From positions 1 to 52,974 of the forward strand of contig JAMCYN010000052.1 of assembly GCA_023474015.1 (NCBI GenBank): DNA of 52,974 nucleotides, read 5' to 3'. Source of the stretch: Armatimonadota bacterium (GTDB taxonomy: Bacteria; Armatimonadota; UBA5829). The notes beneath the pieces are model-generated. The model saw only the letters and a list, made by a program, of their open reading frames with translations, ran no database searches and had not been told where the DNA came from. The first letter of the stretch is position 1. Every line of letters begins with the position of its first letter. Positions 34,714 through 44,051 of the stretch are shown here, piece by piece. The translations under genes were made by a program, and so were the position numbers.

Positions 34714-35349
34714 TCATCTCAGAGTCTGCTTCTCCACTTCCTCCTGTACATCTGGAAACACGGGCAGTGAAATCTGCCAGTAAATGGCAAACAGCCGAAC
34801 TACTAGTGTTACCACGGCGGCTGTAACCATGGCAATTGTTGGCTGTGAGTGGAAATAGCGCAGCGTTACGAATACGACACTACCCAGCAGAGATGCCGTC
34901 GCGTATACTTCCCGACGGAGCACAAGTGGTATCTCGTGGCACAGCAGATCGCGGATGATCCCGCCCGCCACGCCGGTTATCACGCCCATTATCACAACCA
35001 CCATATGAGGCACATGCGCCGCCATCGCTTTCTGACATCCTATCACCGTGAAGGTGGCGAGGCCGAGCGCGTCGAGGACTAACAGAGTTCGGTGTGGCGG
35101 GCGGACGAATCGGACGAGCATAAAGGTGGCCAGTGCCGCGCTGGTCGCCACCGTCAGATACATTGGGTTCGCTATCCACAGTACCGGGTGAATGCCAAGT
35201 AAGAGGTCGCGGATTGTGCCTCCGCCGACCGCCGTCACGATAGCCACAACCACGATCCCGAACGCGTCCATTTTCTTGCGCCCCGCAGCCAGGGCGCCGG
35301 TTATGGCGAAAACCGCAATGCCCAATATATCCAACAGGTGCATGACCAT
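34714..35349 (-). CDS. TRIC / UPF0126-type membrane channel protein
   Basis: ATG 35349, eight bases after GGAG, gives 211 residues, mostly hydrophobic, with two repeats of the UPF0126 unit: AITGALAAGRKKMDAFGIVV with TAVGGGTIRDLLLG, and FTVIGCQKAMA with GVITGVAGGIIRDLLC. About seven membrane segments are expected. Bacterial TRIC homologues are trimeric potassium-selective channels; some members have also been linked to glycine transport. The gene lies 34 bases after the amidohydrolase. Why it closes a glycan operon is unclear; osmotic or charge balance during uptake is speculation. Confidence 0.92.
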   Translation of the reverse strand: MVMHLLDILGIAVFAITGALAAGRKKMDAFGIVVVAIVTAVGGGTIRDLLLGIHPVLWIANPMYLTVATSAALATFMLVRFVRPPHRTLLVLDALGLATFTVIGCQKAMAAHVPHMVVVIMGVITGVAGGIIRDLLCHEIPLVLRREVYATASLLGSVVFVTLRYFHSQPTIAMVTAAVVTLVVRLFAIYWQISLPVFPDVQEEVEKQTLR

Positions 35350-35383
35350 CGTTTTTTCTCCATACGGGGAACCAAGGCCATCT

Positions 35384-36490
35384 TCAGGGTCTCAGAAGCC
35401 GCGCTCGTAGTTTGGCTGAGGCAAGCTGGGCGGCAGTATATGCCAAGTCCTGGTTCGTGAATGCCGCCTGCTCACATGCGATCCGGTCGCACTCCTCAAT
35501 GGCGAGGCCCAGGTCCAGAGTTTTGGGTCTTTTACCCGCCAAGCGCTCGAAGTTGCCTCGATAGATAGCATCCAGCACCCCATCGGAAAGCGCCAAACCC
35601 TGGAATACGCCGTCCTCCGGCGGACCCAGCAGAAAATCCGCGCCGTCAGGGACGTGATACTCATCATCGGTTTCCAAAAACCGCCTCACTATCCCTTGGC
35701 GATGCCGCGCGATTTCGGGGAGATAGGTCGAGAAGATGTCTGTCCCGAACAGGATTCGGCGGCAGTGGCGTTCGAAGAACTCCCGCGTGCGCTCGGGGTC
35801 GCGAGACATGTTGTAGAGCATCTCGACTCCCGGCGCCAGATCGAAATGCACACCGGTATACTTCTCGAAAAGTGCCGACGCGCGGTCGAGGTCCTCCGAG
35901 AGAAAGAAGAAGTGGGCGAATATCACATTCAGGCGTGGATATCGGGCGAGGATATGGTCCACCTCGGAGTAAAGCGCCTCTTTGGCGACGAACGTCTCGT
36001 CGTAGCCCCAGCCTCGCTTCTTCGCCCATTCAGGCGTCAGGTTAGGGTCCCAAAACTCCTCGGGGTCCGCGACGTGCCAGAGCAGCGGCAGGCCGGTCTC
36101 CTCAATTCGCGCGAAGAACCCGTCGAAGTAGTCGCTGTCGGCCGTAAGGCGCATATACTTGCGGCAGGTCGGCTTTGTCTCGATCAGCTTGACGCCGTCA
36201 GCCCCGAGCGCGATCAGTCTATCGACCTGACTCGCGAGCCCAATCTCGCCGATTTGGCCGGAACTAAAGTATTGGGAGTGGTCGAGCCCGGCAAAGACGT
36301 AGTAGCGCTCCGGGTGTGAGGCCTTGGCCACGAACCCGGGCGGGTTGTCGTTGACTTCATCCCACCCGAACTGGCAGACAATGCTCATACGGTCTATGCC
36401 GCAGTGCTCGCGGACCGTTTCCAGATTCCCCACGGTCTCGGCGTCGCGAAGGTGGACGTGGCAGTCTATCACGTTACGCTCGCTCGTCAT
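35384..36490 (-). CDS. Amidohydrolase-family protein (TIM-barrel metal hydrolase)
   Basis: The frame extends to 36565, but ATG 36490 overlaps the upstream stop (ATGA) and gives the family start NVIDCHVHLRDAETV with the His-x-His metal motif. Further metal or active-site residues are in LPLLWHVADPEEFW, NVIFAHFFFLSEDLD and RILFGTDIFSTYLP. The 368-residue protein fits the PF04909 amidohydrolase group, whose members hydrolyse or decarboxylate small cyclic or acidic substrates, including sugar lactones. It is translationally coupled to the GH172 gene, so a lactone or a product of that enzyme is a reasonable guess. No signal peptide; cytoplasmic. Confidence 0.85.
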   Translation of the reverse strand: MTSERNVIDCHVHLRDAETVGNLETVREHCGIDRMSIVCQFGWDEVNDNPPGFVAKASHPERYYVFAGLDHSQYFSSGQIGEIGLASQVDRLIALGADGVKLIETKPTCRKYMRLTADSDYFDGFFARIEETGLPLLWHVADPEEFWDPNLTPEWAKKRGWGYDETFVAKEALYSEVDHILARYPRLNVIFAHFFFLSEDLDRASALFEKYTGVHFDLAPGVEMLYNMSRDPERTREFFERHCRRILFGTDIFSTYLPEIARHRQGIVRRFLETDDEYHVPDGADFLLGPPEDGVFQGLALSDGVLDAIYRGNFERLAGKRPKTLDLGLAIEECDRIACEQAAFTNQDLAYTAAQLASAKLRARLLRP

Positions 36491-37596
36491 ATACCCGAGT
36501 CGCTTTCCAGTTGGTCTCTGCCGGGCAGCGCCGGGAACGCGGCTGTCGGAAGCGTTTGGTACCAATACGCGACGGATGCGATGTCGTCCTGACGAGGCCT
36601 ATAGCGGCCGTCCTTATACCACCCTATGTCCTGGATAGTGACTTTCAGATCGCTCTCGAAGCGCACAGGGTCCATTATATGCCAGCGATAGAGGCCGAAG
36701 CGGGTCATGGCGGAATAAAGGCCATCCGGACGGATGACTTGCGCCAGGCCCGAGTAGGGCGTGGAGAACTCGGCGTAGCCGGGCTCCTTGCTGGCTCCGG
36801 CCTGCAGTGCTCCGGGGTTGAAGTCGTAGGAGCCGCAGAAGTAGTCCTCCGTGCCGGTCCCGCAGATCGTGGGCCAGGTGTCTCCGTCCATGTAGAACTT
36901 AATCTCGCCCTCTCCCCACCAGCCGCTGCTGTTAGCGGTCCAGGCCGCGTAGGTCCCGACGAAGTGCCCTATCCCATGCACGCCGTCCAGGAGCGTATGG
37001 ACCTCGCCGTAGCCGACCGGGTTCGAGCGCCGGAACTGCGCGTGGAAGTAGGCGGCGTCCTCGGGGACATCGGTGAGGGTGTAGTCAATCTGGTAGTAGA
37101 GGCACATCGCCTCGGGGCCGATGTTGGTCATCGTGATCTTACACGACTTGCGAAACGGCATCTCCCAATAGCAGTTCAGCCCGCTGCCGGGGTTGACGCA
37201 GACGGGCAGCGATGAAATTTGGCTATACTTGTTCCATGCGCACGCGAAGAAATCGCCGACCGGGCACTCCACCGACGGGGTCTCCTGGTCGTCCCAGTAG
37301 AACCGGATTATGCTCCAGCGCCAGAGCTTGGTCGGGGTCATCCAGATGTGCTGGATGGCGCCCGGCTCTCGGATATCGGCAATCACGCGGCATTCGCCCG
37401 GCTCTATCACAATCGAGGGCGACATCTTCCAACCCTGCCCGAGTTCCCGAGCCGGACGCGAGCCCGTGCCCTCGGTGGCCATTCCTCCCTTTCCCTTTTC
37501 GCCGGTGAAGTTCTCCGGGCTTATCGATCTGGTTCTTGCCGATGAAAGCCTCGAGAGATTGCCGAGGTTCATCCCTAGTCCATTGAAATCCGACAC
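36487..37596 (-). CDS. GH172 (DUF2961) furanosidase-like protein
   Basis: GTG 37596, six bases after GGGAG, starts a 369-residue protein with the DUF2961 pattern: SISPENFTGEKGKGGMA, GAIQHIWMT, the acidic pair regions SGWWGEGEIKFYMDGDTWPT and GTGTEDYFCGSYDF, and a C-terminal LYRWHIMDPVRFESDLKV. DUF2961 is glycoside hydrolase family 172, whose known members act on alpha-D-fructofuranosides and D-arabinofuranosides. It has no signal peptide. It is two bases from the metzincin gene and overlaps the amidohydrolase start. A furanose in the target glycan is therefore likely. Confidence 0.88.
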   Translation of the reverse strand: MSDFNGLGMNLGNLSRLSSARTRSISPENFTGEKGKGGMATEGTGSRPARELGQGWKMSPSIVIEPGECRVIADIREPGAIQHIWMTPTKLWRWSIIRFYWDDQETPSVECPVGDFFACAWNKYSQISSLPVCVNPGSGLNCYWEMPFRKSCKITMTNIGPEAMCLYYQIDYTLTDVPEDAAYFHAQFRRSNPVGYGEVHTLLDGVHGIGHFVGTYAAWTANSSGWWGEGEIKFYMDGDTWPTICGTGTEDYFCGSYDFNPGALQAGASKEPGYAEFSTPYSGLAQVIRPDGLYSAMTRFGLYRWHIMDPVRFESDLKVTIQDIGWYKDGRYRPRQDDIASVAYWYQTLPTAAFPALPGRDQLESDSGI

Positions 37597-37598
37597 GT

Positions 37599-40526
37599 CT
37601 ATCTCCCTTCTTTTGTCGCGAAGTATAATATCGAATGCCCGATGCCCGTATCGGCGATGAAGTCGACATCGTCGAAGTCTCCGATAGGCTCCGGGTTGAT
37701 CCCAAGTCCGTTATAGCCGACCAGGATATCGTTGTCCATGTAGACGCGGCTGTCGCACGGCCAGCGATAGGCGAATATGATATTGTCCTGGAACCACGCC
37801 GCCGTCGAGCACGAGCGGGTATTGGCCCACTCGTTGTAGTAGCGCGGCACTTTCCAGCCGTCGTAGTAGCTCCTGTCCACGATCTGGCGCGCTCCCCACG
37901 TGCCCGCGGTGCCCTCGCCGTTCCTCGTGCCTCCTCCGATGTAGTGGATTCGGCCCTCGGGCCCGGCGTCTTTTCCCGTCTCGAAGATCAGGGTGGGGCG
38001 GAACTCGCCGCTCGACCGACCCTTCTCCCCCTCGATCCAACGCATCTCGATTTGAGTAAGATTTCCGTCCGAGCTGCCCGCAAAGCGGCGTATCTGCCAC
38101 CTGTTCTTGCGCTTGCCGAGGTCCTGCGAGCCGCCGAGGATAAGGTCGTCCTTTATTGTATCAACAACGGCCCCGACCGCAAAGTTGCTGGCGAAGCCAA
38201 GCGATTTCGGCTCGCTCCAGCCGTCGCCCGTCTTCATTCTGAACGCAACGTCTTTGCCCTCGCCCGACCAGATGAACGCATAGAGCCTGCCCTTGTAGTA
38301 ACGCGGCGTGATCTGCGCGCCCACGGAGTCCGGGATGGTTTCGAGCTTGCCGACAATCCATTTCCCCTTACCGAGCACGAACTGCCTGTGGAGGACTCCC
38401 TGTTCGGTCGGATAGAACACTTCGATGGATTTCTCGCCCGCGCATGCCAGGGGGTCGCCGGTGAGTCCCTCGGGCTCGATCTCCACGGGCTCGTTCCATT
38501 GATGATCGCCCTTGTAGCTTCTGAAGATGAGCGCGACCTTCTTCGAGCCATCAGCCGCCGTCGTTTCCTTGCCGAAGAACAGCAGCAGTTCCTTATCTTT
38601 ATATGAGACGAGGGCCGGAGCGAAGATGGTCTTGTCCAGGACTTGAGGGTCCCCGGCCCACAGGCCGTATCCATCGGTGACGCACGCGCGGACGTGTTCC
38701 TCGCCGAATATCCCGTTGCGGTTCCAGTCGATGAGGGTCTTGTCGCCGTCGGCTTTGAGCTTGAAGAGGCTGGGGGAGTTGCCCAAGAAGTCCACATACT
38801 TGAGCCTGTAAGGCAGCACCTCGGAGAGGTCGTTTTGGCGCAGGACCAGGTCCTTAAAGATGCCCTTGCTGTAGTGGACGGAGCGGGCGCCGTTAAATGA
38901 ATAGTTGTAGGAGTAGTTCATCAGGCTCGGGTAGGTCGGGCTCCAATCCGCCCAGAATCCCGAGTGGTCGAGCCCGAGCTGATGCCCGAACTCGTGGATG
39001 AACACCTCCGGGAAGCCCATGTTGCCGCAGCCGCCCATGTCGCCCATCTGCGCGGACTGGCCTCCCCCGCCGCGCACGACCTGCATCCAGTGGGAGACTC
39101 CGTGGTGGTTTTTCGCGAGAAACTCCGACCCGTTCTCCCTCCAGCTCCTCGGGCCGTATTTCTCCTCGGGGACCGTGGGAAGCAGTATCGGGATGAAGTT
39201 GACCCCCAGGGTCCCGTCGGGGTTTGCAATCGGCAGGTCCGCGTAGAACTCCCTGACCTGTCGAAACTTAGACCGAAGCTCCTCGACCTCGGCATCGGTG
39301 AGGCCAATGGGGGTGATTTCGCAGATGATGTTCTTCTTCACGGGGCTGCAGCCGAGGCCGGGCAGGTCCATCCCGCGCGCCCCCTTGACCTTCCAGCCGT
39401 CCAGCAGGCCGTCCCCCGATGTGTCTCTTTTCAGGGGATCGAGCCCGAGCCTTTTCTTCTCCTCGATGGTGAGGCCGCTGTTGGCGGGGTCCGGGTCGCC
39501 GTCTTTGTACGTGAAGTGGACGAAGATGTCGTCCTTGGTGTAGGGCTCATGGCCCGGCGGGGTCTTCTCGTCGCGCTCGGTCAGGCGGCGGAAGCGGACG
39601 AGGTCGTCGCGATCGTCCCCTCTGATGCGGCCGGCGACCAGAATCCCCGGCTCCGAATCCGCGAGTTCTTTCCACTGGGACGTGTTTTTCGGATCGCCGC
39701 CCCATAGGACGGTCGTTCCGACGACGAGATCGTCACGGTTGTCATCGTTCAAGTGAGCGGCCACGAGCGAGACCCCCGGTTTGGCTTTCATCAGTCGAGT
39801 CGGTCGTCCAAGCCCCTTTTCACCGAGGCCGCACCGAGTGACGTTGCCGTCCTTGTCCTCATAGAGGACTATCGCTTTGCCTGTACCATCCAGATCGCCG
39901 AGGCAGAGTGCCGTGACGCCCCCAGTGAGGCGGCCGACCTGCCGAATCGTGGCCGTCTCAGGAGCACCATCGGCCACATCGACCAGCCAGAGCCTGCCGG
40001 TTCCGTCTGTGATCACGGCCTCGCAGGCTCCGTCGCCGTCCGTATCTCCCGACGCGACAAATACCGGCGATTTGAGCGGCACGGGCAGCTTGCCGAGCAG
40101 ATCGTCTCTTGTGAAGCGAGCCTCTTTCGGCTCGAAATCGCGCATGAGACGCAGACTCCCATCGGCCAACACCACCAGCGCCCCCGCGGCCTTGCCTCCG
40201 GTGAAGCGCCCACCCGCCGCGCCGACGCATTTCCCGCCTGGGCAGCGACCAGCTTCGACCGGCGCGACCGGTTTCTCCCCATACCCGTTCAGGCTGACGG
40301 TAATGACGCATCTGTCGCCGGGTTGACAGCAGACCAGGTCGCCGTAACCGTCCCCATCGACATCCGCGACAAACGGCGTCTCGGGACGCTCGCCCAACCC
40401 GCTCGCCCACAACTGCGGGGGCGTGCAGCGGAAATCCGCAGATGCTGCGGCTGCGGACGCTACGGTGATAGACGCAACGACGCCCATGCACACGCAGAGC
40501 AGGCGCAGTTTGGAGCGAGTTTTCAA
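37599..40526 (-). CDS. Secreted metzincin-like zinc protease with FG-GAP/VCBS-type N-terminal repeats
   Basis: I choose TTG 40526: AAGGAG lies five bases upstream and the product starts directly with a signal peptide (KTRSKLRLLCVCMGVVASIT, then VASA). The ATG at 40565, overlapping the upstream stop as TGATG, would add a non-signal extension. The 975-residue protein has Asp-rich calcium-binding repeats (VADVDGDGYGDLV, ASGDTDGDGACEAV, LGDLDGTG, HLNDDNRDDLV), then the zinc motif HEFGHQLGLDHSG (His511, Glu512, His515, His521) with SLMNYSYNY as Met-turn. The C-terminal 400 residues look like a beta-propeller. A protease inside a glycan operon could act on glycoprotein carriers. Confidence 0.85.
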   Translation of the reverse strand: MKTRSKLRLLCVCMGVVASITVASAAAASADFRCTPPQLWASGLGERPETPFVADVDGDGYGDLVCCQPGDRCVITVSLNGYGEKPVAPVEAGRCPGGKCVGAAGGRFTGGKAAGALVVLADGSLRLMRDFEPKEARFTRDDLLGKLPVPLKSPVFVASGDTDGDGACEAVITDGTGRLWLVDVADGAPETATIRQVGRLTGGVTALCLGDLDGTGKAIVLYEDKDGNVTRCGLGEKGLGRPTRLMKAKPGVSLVAAHLNDDNRDDLVVGTTVLWGGDPKNTSQWKELADSEPGILVAGRIRGDDRDDLVRFRRLTERDEKTPPGHEPYTKDDIFVHFTYKDGDPDPANSGLTIEEKKRLGLDPLKRDTSGDGLLDGWKVKGARGMDLPGLGCSPVKKNIICEITPIGLTDAEVEELRSKFRQVREFYADLPIANPDGTLGVNFIPILLPTVPEEKYGPRSWRENGSEFLAKNHHGVSHWMQVVRGGGGQSAQMGDMGGCGNMGFPEVFIHEFGHQLGLDHSGFWADWSPTYPSLMNYSYNYSFNGARSVHYSKGIFKDLVLRQNDLSEVLPYRLKYVDFLGNSPSLFKLKADGDKTLIDWNRNGIFGEEHVRACVTDGYGLWAGDPQVLDKTIFAPALVSYKDKELLLFFGKETTAADGSKKVALIFRSYKGDHQWNEPVEIEPEGLTGDPLACAGEKSIEVFYPTEQGVLHRQFVLGKGKWIVGKLETIPDSVGAQITPRYYKGRLYAFIWSGEGKDVAFRMKTGDGWSEPKSLGFASNFAVGAVVDTIKDDLILGGSQDLGKRKNRWQIRRFAGSSDGNLTQIEMRWIEGEKGRSSGEFRPTLIFETGKDAGPEGRIHYIGGGTRNGEGTAGTWGARQIVDRSYYDGWKVPRYYNEWANTRSCSTAAWFQDNIIFAYRWPCDSRVYMDNDILVGYNGLGINPEPIGDFDDVDFIADTGIGHSILYFATKEGR

Positions 40527-40564
40527 AGAAATCTCCTTCTGGATGAGTTCCGAATATGCAGTCA

Positions 40565-41617
40565 TCAGCCCTTGATCCCCGTCAGCGTGATTCCCTCGAT
40601 GAAATACCTCTGCGTGAAGAAGAAAATCAGCAAGACGGGCATCATCACCAGAGTCGACGCGGCCATCACCATCCCATATTCGGTGACGTGCTCACCCTGG
40701 AAAAGCTGTAGGGCATAGGCCAGGGTCATCTTATCGGGCGAGTTCAAGTAGATCAATGGCCCCATGAAGTTGTTCCAACTGCCCATGAATGTCATTATTG
40801 TGAGCGCGGCAAGAGCCGGTTTGATGAGAGGCAGCATCACCCGCCAGTATATCGTCCAGTAACCCGCGCCGTCTATTCTGGCCGCCTCCTCGAGGTCTTT
40901 CGGAATGGTCAGGAAGAACTGCCGCAGCAAGAACACGCCGAACGCCCCGCCCATGAACGTCGGGACCCACAGCGGCCGAAGCGTGTCCACCCAGCCCAGT
41001 TGCCGGAAGATGAGAAAGACCGGGATCATGGTCACGGCCCCGGGCAGCATCATCGTGGAAAGAAGCACCCCGAAGAGCAGGTCGCGGCACGGCCAGCGCA
41101 GCCGCGCGAACGAGTAGGCGACCATTGAGTTGGAGAGAAGTGTTCCGATAATGCTCAGAATCGTAATGTAGACCGTGTTCCATACGTAGATCAGGCCTTT
41201 CATCGTCCCCTCGGGCAGGAAGTTGACCGCGTCCGAGTAGTTCTCCCATTTCAGTCCGATCTTGCGGATCTTCGTCACGACGGAGCCTTCGAGCACCAGG
41301 ATTTTCCCCGCAGCCATCTGCCCTGGCAGTATCTCAACGCGCTTCTCGCCGTCTTCGAGGTTCTCGATCTCCGCGACCTTTAGCGTCTTGCCTTCATATC
41401 GAATGGTCGACAGGCCGCACGACTTCCCATGCGCTTCGACTTGCACCTGACGGGTTGGAATCCACGTGGGAGGAAACTTCAGCATCTGGTCGTCCTCTTT
41501 GAACGAGGATGACAGAAGCCAGAAGAACGGGGCCAGGAAGACAACCGACCCGATTAACAGCACTATATGGGTCACCACGGTTACCGGCTTGATTTTTCGT
41601 CTCTTTTGCTTTTTCAT
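40565..41617 (-). CDS. Carbohydrate ABC transporter permease (MalG-type) with periplasmic insertion
   Basis: ATG 41617 overlaps the stop of the fusion gene (TGATG), giving 350 residues; the open frame continues further upstream but reads out of frame with that gene. It has six membrane segments and the EAA loop EEAARIDGAGYWTIYWRVML. After the first segment the usual short link between PPTWIPT and WENY is expanded by about 75 residues (SCGLSTIRYEGKTLKVAEIE, KRVEILPGQMAAGKILVLEG). It pairs with the permease half of 41617-44031 to import an oligosaccharide. The insertion could touch the tethered binding domain. Confidence 0.9.
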   Translation of the reverse strand: MKKQKRRKIKPVTVVTHIVLLIGSVVFLAPFFWLLSSSFKEDDQMLKFPPTWIPTRQVQVEAHGKSCGLSTIRYEGKTLKVAEIENLEDGEKRVEILPGQMAAGKILVLEGSVVTKIRKIGLKWENYSDAVNFLPEGTMKGLIYVWNTVYITILSIIGTLLSNSMVAYSFARLRWPCRDLLFGVLLSTMMLPGAVTMIPVFLIFRQLGWVDTLRPLWVPTFMGGAFGVFLLRQFFLTIPKDLEEAARIDGAGYWTIYWRVMLPLIKPALAALTIMTFMGSWNNFMGPLIYLNSPDKMTLAYALQLFQGEHVTEYGMVMAASTLVMMPVLLIFFFTQRYFIEGITLTGIKG

Positions 41618-44031
41618 CACTTGATCTCCTGACCTTCGTAGTAAACCCATTTTTTCGAGAGCTTCAATTGCACGAGCGTCAGGCAGAGTATGATGACGAA
41701 CAACAGCCAAGCCAATGCCGAGGCATAACCCATCTTGAAGAACAAGAATGCGTTGGTGAACAAGTGCAACACCGGAACCAGCGTCGATTCCGCCGGCCCG
41801 CCGTTGGTCATGATGAACTGTGCGTCGAACGACTGAATGACCCCGATGGTGCCCATTATCACGTTGAAGAATATGTAGGGAGTGAGCATCGGGATGGTCA
41901 CCGCTCTGAAGCGGGCCCACCACCCGGCGCCGTCGATCTCGCAGGCCTCGTAGAGCTGTCTGGGAATCCCCTGCAGACCGGCGAGCCAGAGGATCATCCC
42001 TCCGCCCGCGCCCCACAATCCCATCAGTATCAGAGCGGGCTTGGAGGTGTGCTCGTCAGCGAGCCACATGGGCGGCTGGATCGCCAGCCAATGCGTGAGA
42101 GTGGAGCGCCAGAGCACGTTCACCAGCCCGTAGTGCGGGTCGAGAATCCATATCCACAAAATAGCGTTGGCCACGACCGGCATTATGGAGGGTAGATAGT
42201 AGATCGTTCGATACCAGCGCATCCCTCTGACATTTGTGTTGAGTAGCATCGCTATCGACAGGCTCACCATAAGACCGAGCGGGAGGCCGATCATTGCCAG
42301 ATACCCCGCGTTGTAAAGCGACTTCGATATCAGCGCCCAGTCGGTGCCGAACAGATCGCAGTAGTTCTTTGTCCCGACCCATCTGGCGGGGTGCAGGACG
42401 TCGTAATCACAGAAGCTGAAGAAAATGGACGCGATGATTGGGCCGAGCGTGAATACCACAAACCCGGTCAGCCACGGCATTGCAAACAACACCGCAGCGC
42501 GAGTTTCGCCTCGAGCCAGCCTGCCCATGGGCCCGTATTCACGCGACTTCGACCACAGGAAGAGACCTATGGCGAGCGCGACAAGCGCGGCGACCGCAAT
42601 TGCGTAATTCCAGTTAAATACCGGAAAGCGCTCTCGCTCTAAAATCCTGTCCAACTCCTGTTGAACAGTCTTGGTTTCTATATCGAGAGCCGCCTTGGCG
42701 CTCATCTTGTGCCTCGATGCGAGATCATACGCGCGCAGGTGCTCGGTCCACATCTTCTGGCCCACAGGAGTGACCGGCCTGAACATCGAGTTCGGCAGTA
42801 GAGCGAGCAGCATTTGGTTTGCTTTCACCAGTCTCGGCAGTTTAGGCATGAACTCGCGGAATATGATCTTGTTGATCTTGGCGTTGGCGCTCATAAACGG
42901 AACGTAGGTCCTGCCGAGCTTGTGGTTATAGTCGGCTTCCGTCCTGTGAATAAGCCTGGCGGTATCCGGGGAGAGCATGTATTTGATGAACTCCCAGCTT
43001 TGCCGGGCGTGGATTGCTCCTCTGGGAATCGACCAGGAGTTTCCTCCGCTCCAGGTGATGAACTTGGGTTTGCCCTTGAAGATGCCCTTGCCCTCATATC
43101 GCTCGGTGGGCACGGGGGGTGGGGCGACTCCGTAGTCGAGGTCCGGAGTATACCTGTTGAGAAGAGAAGCGAACAGATTGACGTCCACCTTCATCGCCAA
43201 CTGGCCGATTGCGAACGGGTCCTGGTCCTGAGACCGGAAGCCCGAACCAAACTCCGTGAGCTTGCGCACCCCACCCAGCGTATCGCTCACGTCGACCATA
43301 TATTTCAGAGCCGCCAGCGAGCGCGGGTTGTTCATCGTACATTTTCGGCCGTCGGGACTGAGGAAGTCGCCGCCGTTTTGCCAGGAATACAGGATGAACC
43401 AGCAGTTGCCGTAGTTGGGCATGTAGCCGATCCTAGCCAGAGTGCCGTCCTTGTTATACTTGGTGAGCTTCACGGCGTAGGCCTTGAGCTCGTCCCAGGT
43501 TCTCGGCGGCTTGTCGGGGTCGAGACCGGCCTCGCGGAACATCTTGCGATTATAGAAGAGCCCTCTTACGTCCGTCGAATCGGGAATGGCGTAGACCTTG
43601 CCCTTGTAGACGGCCTCGTTCCAAGTAGCGGGGTAGAAGTCGCTTTTCTTCACGCCGTCGGGCCTGTTTCGGTCGGCTTCAACGAACTTGTCCAGCGCCA
43701 GAAATGCGTCCCTGGATGCCCAGTCGCCTATAGTGAACCTGCCCTGGTATATGACATCGGGAGGAACATTCCCCGCGATGGCGGTCATCATCTTCTGGGT
43801 GCTGCCGCTCCCGGCGCCGATAGATAGAAACTCGACGTATAGTTCGGGGTGCAGTTTATTGTAACGCGCAATCGCGGCCCGCCACCCGTGAGTGCGGTCA
43901 GGCTCCATGTATCCCCAGACCACCAACTTCGTCTTGCCGGTCTCTTGCCTGCCGCAACCAGACAGCCCAGCCAATATCAAGGCAAAGCATACAACAGCCG
44001 CAAGCAATCTACATACACGCCCAAATATCAT
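41617..44031 (-). CDS. Fusion of solute-binding lipoprotein and MalF-type ABC permease
   Basis: ATG 44031, eight bases after GGAGG, opens an 804-residue protein with no internal stop. Residues 1-26 are a lipoprotein signal with lipobox LSGC26. Residues 27-465 are a carbohydrate-binding protein (KLVVWGYMEPDRTHGW, PPDVIYQGRF, TWDELKAYAVKL, KFITWSGGNSWSIPRGA). A linker and a membrane helix (AIAVAALVALAIGLFLW) lead to a complete MalF-type permease (515-804) with EAA loop YEACEIDGAGWWARFRAVTI. The binding protein is thus tethered to its own channel. The partner MalG-type gene overlaps it. No ATPase gene is nearby, as for systems that share an MsmX-type ATPase. Confidence 0.93.
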   Translation of the reverse strand: MIFGRVCRLLAAVVCFALILAGLSGCGRQETGKTKLVVWGYMEPDRTHGWRAAIARYNKLHPELYVEFLSIGAGSGSTQKMMTAIAGNVPPDVIYQGRFTIGDWASRDAFLALDKFVEADRNRPDGVKKSDFYPATWNEAVYKGKVYAIPDSTDVRGLFYNRKMFREAGLDPDKPPRTWDELKAYAVKLTKYNKDGTLARIGYMPNYGNCWFILYSWQNGGDFLSPDGRKCTMNNPRSLAALKYMVDVSDTLGGVRKLTEFGSGFRSQDQDPFAIGQLAMKVDVNLFASLLNRYTPDLDYGVAPPPVPTERYEGKGIFKGKPKFITWSGGNSWSIPRGAIHARQSWEFIKYMLSPDTARLIHRTEADYNHKLGRTYVPFMSANAKINKIIFREFMPKLPRLVKANQMLLALLPNSMFRPVTPVGQKMWTEHLRAYDLASRHKMSAKAALDIETKTVQQELDRILERERFPVFNWNYAIAVAALVALAIGLFLWSKSREYGPMGRLARGETRAAVLFAMPWLTGFVVFTLGPIIASIFFSFCDYDVLHPARWVGTKNYCDLFGTDWALISKSLYNAGYLAMIGLPLGLMVSLSIAMLLNTNVRGMRWYRTIYYLPSIMPVVANAILWIWILDPHYGLVNVLWRSTLTHWLAIQPPMWLADEHTSKPALILMGLWGAGGGMILWLAGLQGIPRQLYEACEIDGAGWWARFRAVTIPMLTPYIFFNVIMGTIGVIQSFDAQFIMTNGGPAESTLVPVLHLFTNAFLFFKMGYASALAWLLFVIILCLTLVQLKLSKKWVYYEGQEIK

Positions 44032-44051
44032 CCGTGAAGCCTCCGCATTTC

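Noticed and set aside
42814..43827. Forward open frame of 337 codons inside the transporter fusion gene
   Set aside because: It has no domain and no ribosome site, and lies wholly within the well-supported fusion gene on the reverse strand.
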